Translations under genes and position numbers: made by a program | The notes under the pieces: model-generated | Seen by the model: the letters and a program-made list of their open reading frames with translations, nothing else | What the model was told of the DNA's origin: nothing | The model's database searches: none | Part shown: positions 1-8,972 of the stretch, in pieces | How positions within the stretch are numbered: position 1 is the stretch's first letter | Layout: every line of letters begins with the position of its first letter | Assembly (NCBI GenBank): GCA_945907765.1 | Contig: CAMDTO010000008.1 | Span: 1-42,716 of the forward strand | DNA length: 42,716 nt | Source: Thermoflexus hugenholtzii JAD2 | Lineage (GTDB): Bacteria; Chloroflexota; UBA11872; UBA12225 | Reading direction: 5' to 3'

Positions 1-246
1 GGTCCGCAGATGAACTGTTGCAGGGTGAACGGCGTGAGTGGCGCTTCTCGATCATCTGTAGGCACCGGCTGGTCTCTCCCAATCTCATTTGCTCGTAGTA
101 TCGGGCAAGCAGACCGTGGTAGCGTGGTGTTGGGCGTTCTCGCCCGTCCGCGGAATCTTGGCGGGTCGGGTAGCATCCTGTCGCGGTCGAGCGCGTGCGC
201 AAAACCGACAGCACGTTCTTGGGCTGGCTCGGAAGGATTGCCCGTC

Positions 247-741
247 ATGACAACACAGACCGTTGAAACAGGACGACACGTTGTCGTTCACGCGACCCGG
301 CTTACGGCAGAGGCATTCCAGCCGTATGGCAGGGTCATCTCGACCGCGCGTGCCGACCTCACGCGCAAGGATGGAGATTTCACCGCACGGCTTCACGTAT
401 CACACCGTGTCCCGGCAGTGATCGAGAACATCAACCGCCACATGGACCATAGCCAACTGTTCATCCCGCTTGGTGGGGCGCCGGTGGTGATTGTTGTCGC
501 CCCCCCGGATCAGCCCATGGATGGGTTCGACCCGACATCAATCGTGGCCTTCGTTGCGGATGGCACGCAGGCGTTCACCTTCGATGCCGGCACCTGGCAT
601 ATTGAGCCGCGGGCCCTTGTCTCCGACACCTGCAACCTCATCAACGTCCAGACCCGCGGGTATGAGCGGCATACCGAACTGATCCGGTTTGCCGAGCACC
701 ATATAAGCGTTGCCCTGGCAATCGACGTCGCCGGTCTCTAG
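247..741 (+). CDS. Ureidoglycolate lyase family protein (AllA-like)
   Basis: The 164-residue product resembles AllA, which splits ureidoglycolate to glyoxylate and urea in purine/allantoin degradation. It begins with the family-like phrase LTAEAFQPYGRVI and carries the cupin core: HMDHSQLFIPLGG near residues 64-76, then TFDAGTWHIEP near 113-123. Length matches the family (about 160 aa). The frame is open further upstream to position 10, but that extension has no family similarity. ATG 247 is preceded by GGAAGG about ten bases upstream and gives the expected N-terminus. No other allantoin genes are nearby, so the substrate is inferred from the family alone; a related cupin function is possible. 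Confidence 0.8.
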   Translation: MTTQTVETGRHVVVHATRLTAEAFQPYGRVISTARADLTRKDGDFTARLHVSHRVPAVIENINRHMDHSQLFIPLGGAPVVIVVAPPDQPMDGFDPTSIVAFVADGTQAFTFDAGTWHIEPRALVSDTCNLINVQTRGYERHTELIRFAEHHISVALAIDVAGL

Positions 742-1360
742 GCATTCCTGGTCGGCAGACACGAGGCGGCTGGCACACTGCGAGATCGCAATCAACTCGC
801 CTGAAAACACACAACCGACACTTTCCTTTCGGAAGGTGCCGGTCCGTGTGACGTTTTAGGTTGTGCCTAGGGCGGACCGTCTGATCCGGTTCCTGCGACT
901 ACACCCACCGCGCCTCAAGTGACTGACCCGTCAGGGCAATCACCAATCGGTTGACGGTCGGTGTATATTCCCCACCAGCGACGAGTTCCTTCAGACGGGC
1001 TACGTGAGCAGCCCGAACCTCCGAACGATCCCCACCGGTCGGCGCAGCGACTGGCCGACAGCTCGAGTTGAGCCGCCGCCCTGCACGGCGCTGCTGTGGC
1101 ATGCCTGAGCTCCCTCTCGGCGCGCTGCACACTACGAGGAAGGTCTCCCGCCGATCTCCCAGCACGCTTGTGGCGTGTGCTTGATCTTCGATCGAACCGC
1201 AGACCCATCAGCTTCCCTGCCGGTTGGGACCCTGCGACCTTCGCTCACTACAAGTATCGGCAGGTTCGCCGAATCCTTGAGGGCGTGCCCCCGAAACTCG
1301 TGACGTTCGGGCGATTACCGGTTCGCCCAGGTGTGAATCGCGGGCAAAGGAGGCCGAAGT
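742..1360. other. Intergenic stretch without a recognisable gene
   Basis: Between the convergent AllA-like and MFS genes. The first part (808-857) holds a terminator-like hairpin listed separately. The remaining ~500 bases contain only short overlapping open frames with no recognisable protein, no tandem repeats and no RNA gene that I can identify. Confidence 0.6.
808..857 (+). terminator. Imperfect hairpin plus T-run, probable terminator of the AllA-like gene
   Basis: Three stacked stem segments pair in register: CACAC 808-812 with GTGTG 846-850, ACCG 814-817 with CGGT 840-843, and CAC 819-821 with GTG 836-838. They are separated by single-base bulges and followed by ACGTTTT (851-857). It lies 67 bases after the stop of the upstream gene. 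Confidence 0.5.
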
Positions 1361-2725
1361 TCACCGGGTTGGACTGGCCGCAAGGACCTTGCGACCTGTA
1401 GACCACGCCGCCCAGACGCCAGCGATCGTCAGGATCAGCCCGGTCACGACGAAGGTTGCCCGCAATCCCAATGCCGTAGCCGCCGCCGCTCCGGCCAACG
1501 GGCCGGCGGCATTGCCGAGTGCGGTTGCCGTCGTTGTCAGTCCGAATACCCATCCTCGATGGGCCGCCGGCGTGCGAAGGGCGACGATTGCCATGGTCCC
1601 GGGCATCAGTCCTCCGGTGAACAGTCCCAGCAGCCCACGCCATGCTAGAAGCTCGTAGGGACTGGTGACGAGGGCCTGAGGCATGTAGAGGATGCCTCCG
1701 ATGATTGCGCAGACGGCCATCATGCGCCCATGCCCGTACCGGTCGCCGATCCGGCCCCCGAACCCCGCGGCAAGGGCACTCGTCACCGCCGTGATCCCCA
1801 GGACGAGCCCCGCCATCGAGGCAATCTGGGTATGCGCGTCGGCCACCAGCGTCTTCACAAAGAGGGGGAGGACCGGCCCCATGGCGTTCTGCGCGGCGGA
1901 TACCAGGAACAGGGTGACGATTACCGCACTCAGGCCGGGAGTGCGTTCGATCATCGCCACGGCATCTCGCCATCCGTGTCGGGCATCGGCGTCTGCGGCG
2001 ACGGGTGGTGTGAAGGTTTCCCTCACGAAGACCATGACGATGACCCCAGAGATGGCAAGCAAAGCACCCGTGGTCAGGAATGACGCCTTGTAGCCTGCCG
2101 CATCGGAGATGAAGCCACCCAGAAGAGGACCAAAACTGTTCCCGACGAAGACCGCTGTTTGCATGATCCCGAGGGTGAACCCGAGTTGCGAAGTCGGGAC
2201 GACGCTCGTCAGCAGGGTGCGGGTCGCGGCGACGGTCCCTGAAAAACCTCCCTGTAACGTCCGGAGGCCGAAGAGTTCCAACGGGGTACGCGCAAGCGCC
2301 ATGGCCCCGACGATCAACCCACCGCCGAAACATGCACGTGCGACCATTGGCTTGCGACCGCGGCGGTCGGCCATGACCCCCCAGAACGGAGCCACGGCAG
2401 CCATAACGAGCATTCCGGTGGTTGACATTGCGCCAGCCCAGCGGATTGCGTTGCCTTCGTCGTCGACCCCGAGCGTCTGGATGTAGAGGGGTAGGAACGG
2501 GAGGGCCATCCCGAACGCAACCATCGACATGGTCTGCGCGATAATCAGTGCGACGAAAGTCCGGCGCCAACCGGCCATGCCTTCGCCGGTCACGCCTCCA
2601 CTGGGTATCGTTTCGCGGTGGGCCTGACCCGGCGGTTTCGCGCCACTTTCCTGGTTGGGCGCGCCAGATCCATGAGGAGCGTCGTTCGTCGTTGCCGGCG
2701 GTGTGGCAGGTCCGCGCATCACCAT
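1361..2725 (-). CDS. MFS transporter, drug:H+ antiporter type (DHA1/MdtG-like)
   Basis: A 454-residue major facilitator, predicted to sit in the cytoplasmic membrane and export small molecules by proton antiport. About 50 soluble residues precede the first hydrophobic segment (FVALIIAQTMSMVAFGMALP). The loop 2-3 signature appears as FWGVMADRRGRKP, and a related copy GRIGDRYGHGRM marks the second six-helix half, so the 12-helix duplicated architecture is complete. Two ATG codons (2725, 2719) are adjacent; ATG 2578 (MAGWRRTF) is a shorter alternative nearer the first helix. A -10-like TATTCT ends six bases before ATG 2725, which would give a leaderless message. The gene diverges from tldD. Substrate cannot be told from sequence. 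Confidence 0.85.
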   Translation of the reverse strand: MVMRGPATPPATTNDAPHGSGAPNQESGAKPPGQAHRETIPSGGVTGEGMAGWRRTFVALIIAQTMSMVAFGMALPFLPLYIQTLGVDDEGNAIRWAGAMSTTGMLVMAAVAPFWGVMADRRGRKPMVARACFGGGLIVGAMALARTPLELFGLRTLQGGFSGTVAATRTLLTSVVPTSQLGFTLGIMQTAVFVGNSFGPLLGGFISDAAGYKASFLTTGALLAISGVIVMVFVRETFTPPVAADADARHGWRDAVAMIERTPGLSAVIVTLFLVSAAQNAMGPVLPLFVKTLVADAHTQIASMAGLVLGITAVTSALAAGFGGRIGDRYGHGRMMAVCAIIGGILYMPQALVTSPYELLAWRGLLGLFTGGLMPGTMAIVALRTPAAHRGWVFGLTTTATALGNAAGPLAGAAAATALGLRATFVVTGLILTIAGVWAAWSTGRKVLAASPTR

Positions 2726-2950
2726 CCGCTGAGAATACCTGCACGTCCGTGCAACGCAAGGGCGTGCGAGGTGCGTGTTGCCTGACCCTTGGGGTCGGTA
2801 CGCTTTGGGATCTGGAGTGTTCCGCCGTCCTTTCCATGCATGCCACAGCGTGCACCAGTGCGGATTTCGACGACTGATCGGCAATCTGCCAAGATCATCC
2901 CGCCCCCCTCTGAATTTACCCGTCCCGGAACCTTGTCTCAAGGAGTGCGA

Positions 2951-4408
2951 ATGTCACTGTCGACGCAACGCCACACGCCCGACCCACGCGCAGGATCGGC
3001 AAGTCCTTCGACCCTTCGAACCCAGTTCGCATTTCTCCCCGAGGTGATTGCGGAACTTGAGCGGTCGGTCCCGTACGCCTCGGCTCTGGCGACCTCATCG
3101 AGTGGGGTGCGGCTTGCCCTCCGAGATTCCGAACAGGGTGTCTCAAGAAGGGATCCGTCTGCGGGGGTTGTCCTTACTGCTTCAGACGGTTACGAGATCG
3201 AGGAAGTCGCCGTCGGTGCCACAGATGAGGCGAGTGTCCGGGATGCCTCCCGTCGCCTGCTCGAGGGATTGCGTCGGACGCGCGTTGGCGCGCACGAACG
3301 CAACCGCAATGCGATCAATCTTGAACCCGGAGATCAACTGTCTGCCGATTATGTCACTCCGGTGGAGATATCACCGGACAGTCTTTCGCTCGCGGAAAAA
3401 CTTGCGCGCTTCGAGGACCTGCGGCAACGTGCACGTCGGGGTGACAGCCGGGTTGTCCAGGCGATGGCACGCTATGGGGATGCGGTCGAGACAAAAGTTT
3501 TCGTGAACCGCACCCGTTTCATCACGGAGATTGTGCACCGCGCGACCTTGAACCTCACGGTGTTCGTGTCCGACGGGAACGTGCGACGCTACAACTGGCT
3601 GAGCCGCGGTGGCACTGGTGGGCTGGAAAGCCTTGAAGTAGACGAGGCATCCCTGGCGAACGTGACCGAGATTGCTGTCGCCCTCCTAGGAGCCAAACCG
3701 ATCGAGCCGGGGGTCTACGATGCCGTGGTCGACCCAAGCGTCGCGGGCATTCTCGCTCACGAGGCGTTCGGCCACGGCGTCGAGACCGACATGTTCCTCA
3801 AGGGGCGCGCGCGCGGTGTGCACTACATTGGCAAGCGGGTCGGGTCGGACCTTGTCACCATCGTCGACGATCCGACGGTCCCGGGTGCAAATGGCACCTA
3901 CTTCATCGATGATGAGGGCCAGTCGGCTTCTCCCACTTGCATCATTCGCGATGGGGTTCTGATGGGTGGCCTATCCGATCTCTACTCGGCAACCCGGCTG
4001 GGGATTGCCCGGACGGCGAATGGTCGTCGCGAAAGCTTTGAACGCAAGGCGTACGCCCGCATGTCCAACACCTTCTTCACTCCAGGCCGGCACTCGGTCG
4101 AGGAGGTCCTCGGGAGCCTTGACCACGGGTTGTACATCTGTCAGGGCGCCAACGGCATGGAGGATCCAAAGGGTTGGGGCATCCAGGTTGGCGCCCACTT
4201 CGCTCGAGAGTACCGGCACGGCAAGCCGACGGGTGTCCTGTTCGCGCCCGTGAGCATCACGGGATACGTTCCCGATGTGCTTGGCAACGTGACAATGGTT
4301 GCCAATGACTTCCACCTTCATCCGGGCGGATGCGGCAAGGGTTGGAAGGAATACATCACGGTGGGTGACGGCGGCCCGCACGTTCGCACTCGTTTGCAGT
4401 TGGCGTAG
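2951..4408 (+). CDS. tldD: TldD family metalloprotease subunit
   Basis: The 485-residue protein is the catalytic half of the TldD/TldE (PmbA) heterodimer, a zinc metalloprotease that processes peptides such as modified antibacterial peptide precursors and unfolded polypeptides. The zinc/catalytic motif HEAFGH lies at residues 270-275, within the conserved context AHEAFGHGVETD. The C-terminal segment LHPGGCGKGW is also family-typical. ATG 2951 is chosen because AGGAG (2941-2945) sits five bases upstream; the open frame extends upstream to 2789 without similarity. The partner gene follows after 27 bases, as in most bacteria with this pair. Confidence 0.93.
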   Translation: MSLSTQRHTPDPRAGSASPSTLRTQFAFLPEVIAELERSVPYASALATSSSGVRLALRDSEQGVSRRDPSAGVVLTASDGYEIEEVAVGATDEASVRDASRRLLEGLRRTRVGAHERNRNAINLEPGDQLSADYVTPVEISPDSLSLAEKLARFEDLRQRARRGDSRVVQAMARYGDAVETKVFVNRTRFITEIVHRATLNLTVFVSDGNVRRYNWLSRGGTGGLESLEVDEASLANVTEIAVALLGAKPIEPGVYDAVVDPSVAGILAHEAFGHGVETDMFLKGRARGVHYIGKRVGSDLVTIVDDPTVPGANGTYFIDDEGQSASPTCIIRDGVLMGGLSDLYSATRLGIARTANGRRESFERKAYARMSNTFFTPGRHSVEEVLGSLDHGLYICQGANGMEDPKGWGIQVGAHFAREYRHGKPTGVLFAPVSITGYVPDVLGNVTMVANDFHLHPGGCGKGWKEYITVGDGGPHVRTRLQLA

Positions 4409-4435
4409 TCGATTTCAGGACGACGGAGAACCCTT

Positions 4436-5836
4436 ATGGTCACCAGAACGCTTACTGCCGACTTCATCGTGCAAGCCTTGTCGCGACGCCCGGAGATTGC
4501 CGGTTGGACCCTCACGAGGCGTCGGAGGCACGGGACGCAACTCTATGTGATCGGTCGCGACGTGGAGAACACTCGGGAGGTAACGACCGAGGATTTCACC
4601 GTTACCGTCTTCCACGACCACCCGTGGCCGGATGGTCATGACACCGGGATTGCCGGCCATGCACGAGGGGTCTCCTCGGTAAAACTCGTGCCGGGCGATA
4701 CTGCAAGCCTTGATGCTCGCCTTGATGAAGTCATCATGATGGCCTCACTGGTGCACAACCCATCCTACGAACTCCCTCCGCCCGAAACCCTTCCCGCCGT
4801 TGTGCTCGCCGATCCGCAGATCACCGCAGCGGACGGCACGCGCAGGGCTGTCTGGGAGATGGCAGAAGCGGTCTGGGAGGCCTGTGACCGTGAGGCATCC
4901 ACCGGGGTCCGTCTCTCGGCCGGCGAGTTTTTCGTCACCGTCACTGACCGCGAGTTCCGGACAAGCCGGGGCATCCATGCCTCGTCCGAGACGACGCACC
5001 TTGCGGTCGAGATTGCCCTCCTTGCGCGAGGCGACAGTGATGACCCGACGCTTGAGGCGGAGACATTCCGTCCGGTCGAGGCGAGGCGCGTTTCCGATCT
5101 TCGTCTTGCCTCGCAGGTCGCCGAGGCATCGAGGTTCGCGCGGGATACCTTGCGTGCGAGGCCGACTGAGACGCGCGATGGTCCGGTCGTCGTCAGCGGG
5201 ACTGCGTTGCCACCATTCTTTGACCCATTCATGTTCCACTCGTCCGCGCAGGCCGCGTACATGAAACTATCGCGGTTCACACCAGACGGCACCGTATTCG
5301 GCGACCACGCAACGGTTGGCGATCCCTTGCACGTGTCGTCGCACGCGTTGCGCCCGTATGGCCTCAGCAGTCACTCATTCGACGGGGACGGCGTCCCGGG
5401 CCGTGACACCGACCTCATCGTTGGCGGGATCCTTTTTGCCAGGCACGCGCCGTCACGGTACGCGCAGTACCTCGGGGTTCCGGTCACGGGTGAACCGGGT
5501 GCCGTGGTAGTGCGGGCGGGGGCGACACCACTTGCCGAACTGGTGCGGGCCTCGGGTGGTCCGGTCGTGGAGATCGTTGCGTTCTCCTCACCGAATGTCG
5601 ATGACATCACGGGTGACGTCGGCTGCGAGATCCGTCTGGGTTACGAACACCTTCCAAGCGGGGAAGTTCGCCCGATCAAGGGTGGGGCACTGGCGGGGAA
5701 CGTGTTCGAAGCATTCGCGTCGGCCCGGTTTTCACAGGAGACGCAGGAGGCACTGATCACGGGCTTCGGAGGTGGAGGCGTGTTTGTCGGCCCGCGCGGT
5801 GCGCGGTTCGAGGGAATGCGCGTCGCTGCCGGGTGA
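4436..5836 (+). CDS. pmbA: PmbA/TldE family protein, partner of TldD
   Basis: The 466-residue product shares the two-domain TldD/PmbA fold but lacks HExxxH, as expected for the non-catalytic TldE/PmbA subunit that forms the heterodimer with TldD. Its C-terminus (GVFVGPRGARFEGMRV) matches the place where PmbA proteins end. GGAG at 4425-4428 is seven bases before ATG 4436. Only 27 bases separate it from tldD, so co-transcription is very likely. The gene ends 14 bases from the convergent yfbR stop, leaving no room for a separate terminator. Confidence 0.9.
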   Translation: MVTRTLTADFIVQALSRRPEIAGWTLTRRRRHGTQLYVIGRDVENTREVTTEDFTVTVFHDHPWPDGHDTGIAGHARGVSSVKLVPGDTASLDARLDEVIMMASLVHNPSYELPPPETLPAVVLADPQITAADGTRRAVWEMAEAVWEACDREASTGVRLSAGEFFVTVTDREFRTSRGIHASSETTHLAVEIALLARGDSDDPTLEAETFRPVEARRVSDLRLASQVAEASRFARDTLRARPTETRDGPVVVSGTALPPFFDPFMFHSSAQAAYMKLSRFTPDGTVFGDHATVGDPLHVSSHALRPYGLSSHSFDGDGVPGRDTDLIVGGILFARHAPSRYAQYLGVPVTGEPGAVVVRAGATPLAELVRASGGPVVEIVAFSSPNVDDITGDVGCEIRLGYEHLPSGEVRPIKGGALAGNVFEAFASARFSQETQEALITGFGGGGVFVGPRGARFEGMRVAAG

Positions 5837-5850
5837 GCGAGTGTGGTCGG

Positions 5851-6525
5851 TCAGGGTTCGCCGAGTTCGTCCAGGGTCATTGAGAAACTCGGGGCGCAGT
5901 GCCGGAGGAAGTACTCAACCTCCGGCATGGCGAGGTCAGCGACGGCACGTTCAAGTTGCCTGCGTGCGACCGTGAATTCCGGATTGCCCGCGGCGACTTC
6001 GGTAAGGCACTTCAGGTAGGCATCAAGCTTGTCGGCCGCCTTGACCCACCGGTAAGCCTCGGCGTCAGTCTCACCCGGTGTGATCAAGGCGCGGTAGGTG
6101 TCGCGCGTCGGTGACGGGGCCAGCCCGGTCAGTTGCTCGGCGGCGAGGTGTTCAAGTTCACGCAGGCTCGCATGCACGCGAGGATTGTGGTGCTTCACCG
6201 GTGTCGGAATATCCCCCGTGATCACCTCGGTCGCATCGTGGAAAAGGGCCAGGGTGACTGCCCGGTCGATGGGAACATCGGTTCGCCCGAAGACGTCGTG
6301 GGCAATCGTTGCGAGCGCGTGGGTCAGGATGGCGACCTGGTACGTGTGTTCCGCAACATTTTCGGGGACCGTGCTTCGCATCAGGCCCCATCGTCCGATC
6401 AGGCGCAGGCGGTACAGGTAGGCGAAGAGGTGCGCTCGCTCGGCTGGGTCGGCAGTTTCGGTCACGGCGACGCTACTTTCAATCCACGGGCCATCTGATG
6501 ACGATCCGAGCCACGATGATGTCAC
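5851..6525 (-). CDS. yfbR: 5'-deoxynucleotidase, YfbR-type HD-domain phosphohydrolase
   Basis: Probably dephosphorylates deoxyribonucleoside 5'-monophosphates. The 224-residue protein aligns along its whole length with YfbR: LIGRWGLMR, NVAEH (His60), LALFHDATEVITGDIPTPVK (His96-Asp97, Glu100, Asp105), VKAADKLDAYLKC (Asp165) and a C-terminal SFSMTLDEL. All HD metal and catalytic positions are present. The start is GTG 6525, whose bases overlap the pyrD stop (GTGA), indicating translational coupling. This gives about 28 residues more at the N-terminus than the E. coli protein; an internal GTG (VTETADP) is an alternative. As third gene of rfbB-pyrD-yfbR it links to pyrimidine and dTDP-sugar metabolism. 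Confidence 0.9.
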   Translation of the reverse strand: MTSSWLGSSSDGPWIESSVAVTETADPAERAHLFAYLYRLRLIGRWGLMRSTVPENVAEHTYQVAILTHALATIAHDVFGRTDVPIDRAVTLALFHDATEVITGDIPTPVKHHNPRVHASLRELEHLAAEQLTGLAPSPTRDTYRALITPGETDAEAYRWVKAADKLDAYLKCLTEVAAGNPEFTVARRQLERAVADLAMPEVEYFLRHCAPSFSMTLDELGEP

Positions 6526-7577
6526 TGTCCCAGAAGTGCCCGGCAGATCACCCCGGGCAAGGCCGGCCCGGCATAGACCATTCCCGTGTAGACCTGCACA
6601 AGTGTGGCGCCTGCGTCCAGTCGCTGGCGCGCGTCTTCCGCGGTCATGATGCCGCCTACGGAGACGATTGGCAGGCTTGACCCGGCCTCGCGAACCAACC
6701 AGTCGAGTATTGCCCGCGAACGGTTGGAAAGTGGTGCGCCGCTAAGGCCTCCGGTCTCACCGCGATGCTGGGACGCCAGGCCTGCCCGGTCGGTGGTCGT
6801 ATTGGTGGCGATCAGGCCGTCAACGCCCGTGTCCCGGCATGCCTCGATGACCGCTGCAAGCGATGCTTCGTCGAGGTCTGGTGAAATCTTCACGAGGACA
6901 GGAATCCGCCGGCCACTCACGTGTCGGGCCAGGTCACGGCGGGCTATCACTGCGCCGGCAATCGCGGTCAAGGCATCCCGTGCCTGGAGCGTTCGCAGGC
7001 CCTGGGTGTTTGGGGAACTCACGTTGATCGCGACATATCCGGCCAAGTCGTAGATGGCGTCGAATACCGCGACATAGTCGGCGGTCGCGCCATCAAGTGG
7101 TGTCGAGGCGTTCTTGCCGATGTTGATTCCCAATATGGCGCCGCCGGGTAGGCCATCGCGCCATTTCCAGAGGCGTGCCCGTACGCGTTCCACACCGACA
7201 CCCGGGAACCCGAGACGGTTGATGATCCCCGCATCTTGAATGAGACGGAACATGCGCGGACGGGGGTTGCCGGGTTGTGGCAGTGGAGTCACCGTCCCAA
7301 TTTCGACGAACCCGCAGCCCATCGCTGCAAAGGCGCCGGGCGCATGAGCATCCTTGTCCAGACCGGCGGCCAGGCCAACCGGGTTCGGGAACCTCAGGCC
7401 GAACGCGTTGACCGCAAGGCGTGGATCGCGAACCGCGAATGCCTTTTCTAGAATGTGCAGCCCGAGTTGCCCGGGAACACCCTCGCTCATGTGAAGGGCT
7501 TGCAGCGCCCGGCGGTGCGCAGTCTCCGGATCTATCTGGCGAAGGAGGGGCCATAGGATGCCGTAGGGATCCGTCAT
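6522..7577 (-). CDS. pyrD: Dihydroorotate dehydrogenase (quinone), class 2
   Basis: Oxidises dihydroorotate to orotate using FMN and membrane quinone, the fourth step of pyrimidine synthesis. The 351-residue length, an N-terminal segment before the barrel, and the class 2 signature SSPNTQGLR (about residues 187-195, catalytic Ser) place it in class 2 rather than the cytosolic class 1. FMN-contact segments PVGLAAGLDKDA (66-77), LVKISPDL and SVGGI are present. The ATG at 7577 overlaps the rfbB stop (ATGA), and the stop overlaps the yfbR GTG, so the three genes are coupled end to end. Confidence 0.95.
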   Translation of the reverse strand: MTDPYGILWPLLRQIDPETAHRRALQALHMSEGVPGQLGLHILEKAFAVRDPRLAVNAFGLRFPNPVGLAAGLDKDAHAPGAFAAMGCGFVEIGTVTPLPQPGNPRPRMFRLIQDAGIINRLGFPGVGVERVRARLWKWRDGLPGGAILGINIGKNASTPLDGATADYVAVFDAIYDLAGYVAINVSSPNTQGLRTLQARDALTAIAGAVIARRDLARHVSGRRIPVLVKISPDLDEASLAAVIEACRDTGVDGLIATNTTTDRAGLASQHRGETGGLSGAPLSNRSRAILDWLVREAGSSLPIVSVGGIMTAEDARQRLDAGATLVQVYTGMVYAGPALPGVICRALLGQ

Positions 7578-8653
7578 GCCTTGCCTGCGGGTGTTGCCGG
7601 AGTTCCAGACGGTGCAAGCTCTTTGCCATACTGCTGCTTGTAGTACTCGCGGAACGCCCCCGCCTTGATCGGTCGCCACCACGCCTCGTTGCGCGCATAC
7701 CACCCGACAGTTGCATCCATCGTCGCGGGCAAGTCGTAGGCGCGCCTCCAGCCGAGGCCGCGCAGCTTGGTGCTGTCGATTGCGTAGCGTAGGTCGTGAC
7801 CGGGCCGGTCGGTGACATGGGTCATCAACTCCTCCGGCTTTCCAAGGCGTGACAGGATGTGATGGGCGAGGTCAACCGTGTTCAACGCATCCTCGCTGCC
7901 GACGTTGTACGCCTCACCTGGTGTTCCGTGGTGCAGAACCAGATCGATGGCAGCGGCGTGGTCGTCAACGTAGAGGTAGTCACGGATAGCCGTGCCCCGG
8001 CCGTAGATGGGCATGGGGAGATTGTCGATTGCATTGGTCACGAAAAGTGGCGTGGCCTTCTCCGGGTATTGGTAAGGACCAATCGTGTTTGACCCGCGGG
8101 TGACCATGACGGGCAATCCGAAGTTGGTGAAGTAGGAGAACGCGAGGAGCTCGGCACCCGCCTTGCTGGCGGAGTACGGATTTCGAGGCTTCAGTGGCGC
8201 GTCTTCAGCGGCCGCTCCGGTTGCGACATGCCCGTAGACCTCATCGGTGCTGATGTGTACGAACCGTGCTATGTCAGCGGCACGGGCGGCGCGCAGCAGG
8301 GTGTTTGTCCCCAGGACGTTTGTCCTGACGAAGACATCAGGATCGTTGAGAGACCGGTCCACATGGCTTTCAGCCGCGAAGTTGACGACTGCGTCCGCTT
8401 GCGCAACGAGCGGTGCGATTGATTCAAAGTCGCAGATGTCTGCCTGGACGAACCGAAAGCGCGGGTTCTCCCAGATCGGGGCCAGATTGTTCAGGTTGCC
8501 CGCATAGGTCAACTTGTCAACCACGGTGACGCGGGCATTCGGGTGCCAGACCACGAAGTTCCGGGCAAATGCACTGCCGATGAATCCGGCGCCGCCGGTC
8601 ACGAGCACGTGGGACATGGTGCGGGACTTCTCCGGTTCTGCTGGTGCCGACAT
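7574..8653 (-). CDS. rfbB: dTDP-glucose 4,6-dehydratase
   Basis: Converts dTDP-glucose to dTDP-4-keto-6-deoxyglucose, the entry to rhamnose and other deoxysugars. The 359-residue extended SDR shows the NAD-binding TGGAGFIG (19-26), the dehydratase hallmark STDEVYG (135-141), YxxxK as YSASK (160-164), plus AAESHVDRS and RGSNTIGPYQYPEK, which are specific to RmlB/RfbB. ATG 8653 has GAGG six bases upstream; ATG 8617 (MSHVLVTGG) is a shorter alternative with a more distant GGAG. No rmlA, rmlC or rmlD is in the window. It heads a leftward operon with pyrD and yfbR. Confidence 0.92.
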   Translation of the reverse strand: MSAPAEPEKSRTMSHVLVTGGAGFIGSAFARNFVVWHPNARVTVVDKLTYAGNLNNLAPIWENPRFRFVQADICDFESIAPLVAQADAVVNFAAESHVDRSLNDPDVFVRTNVLGTNTLLRAARAADIARFVHISTDEVYGHVATGAAAEDAPLKPRNPYSASKAGAELLAFSYFTNFGLPVMVTRGSNTIGPYQYPEKATPLFVTNAIDNLPMPIYGRGTAIRDYLYVDDHAAAIDLVLHHGTPGEAYNVGSEDALNTVDLAHHILSRLGKPEELMTHVTDRPGHDLRYAIDSTKLRGLGWRRAYDLPATMDATVGWYARNEAWWRPIKAGAFREYYKQQYGKELAPSGTPATPAGKA

Positions 8654-8972
8654 GGAAGGCCTCGTGTGCGTGTTCTTCACAGTGTGATTGTGCGGAGCTG
8701 CGTCGTGGTCCGCGGCCATCGTTGCCCGCTACGCGGACTGTGCATCATGATGAGGCACGGGTCCGTGGCGACGCATTTTTACTCGTCCAGAGAACTTGCA
8801 GCATGGTCGTGACCGGGTCGCCGGAACGCCATGGAGCCCCATCGGCTCGGGTCGCCGCATCCTTGGTGGAACGAGTGACGACATGGCGCGGGCTCGTCAT
8901 CCGTTCTTACGGAAAGCTTCCGCTGGCATCTCGGCGATCGATTGGCCCGCAAGTCTGCACGATTGGTCACCG

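Noticed and set aside
10-246. 79-codon upstream extension of the AllA-like gene
   Set aside because: Ser/Arg-rich text without similarity; the family N-terminus and a GGAAGG binding site fit ATG 247.
1248-2855. A 535-codon open frame antisense-register to the MFS gene on the same strand
   Set aside because: It overlaps the MFS frame, is rich in Arg/His/Gly with no domain, and is a shadow of GC-rich codon use in a real membrane protein gene.
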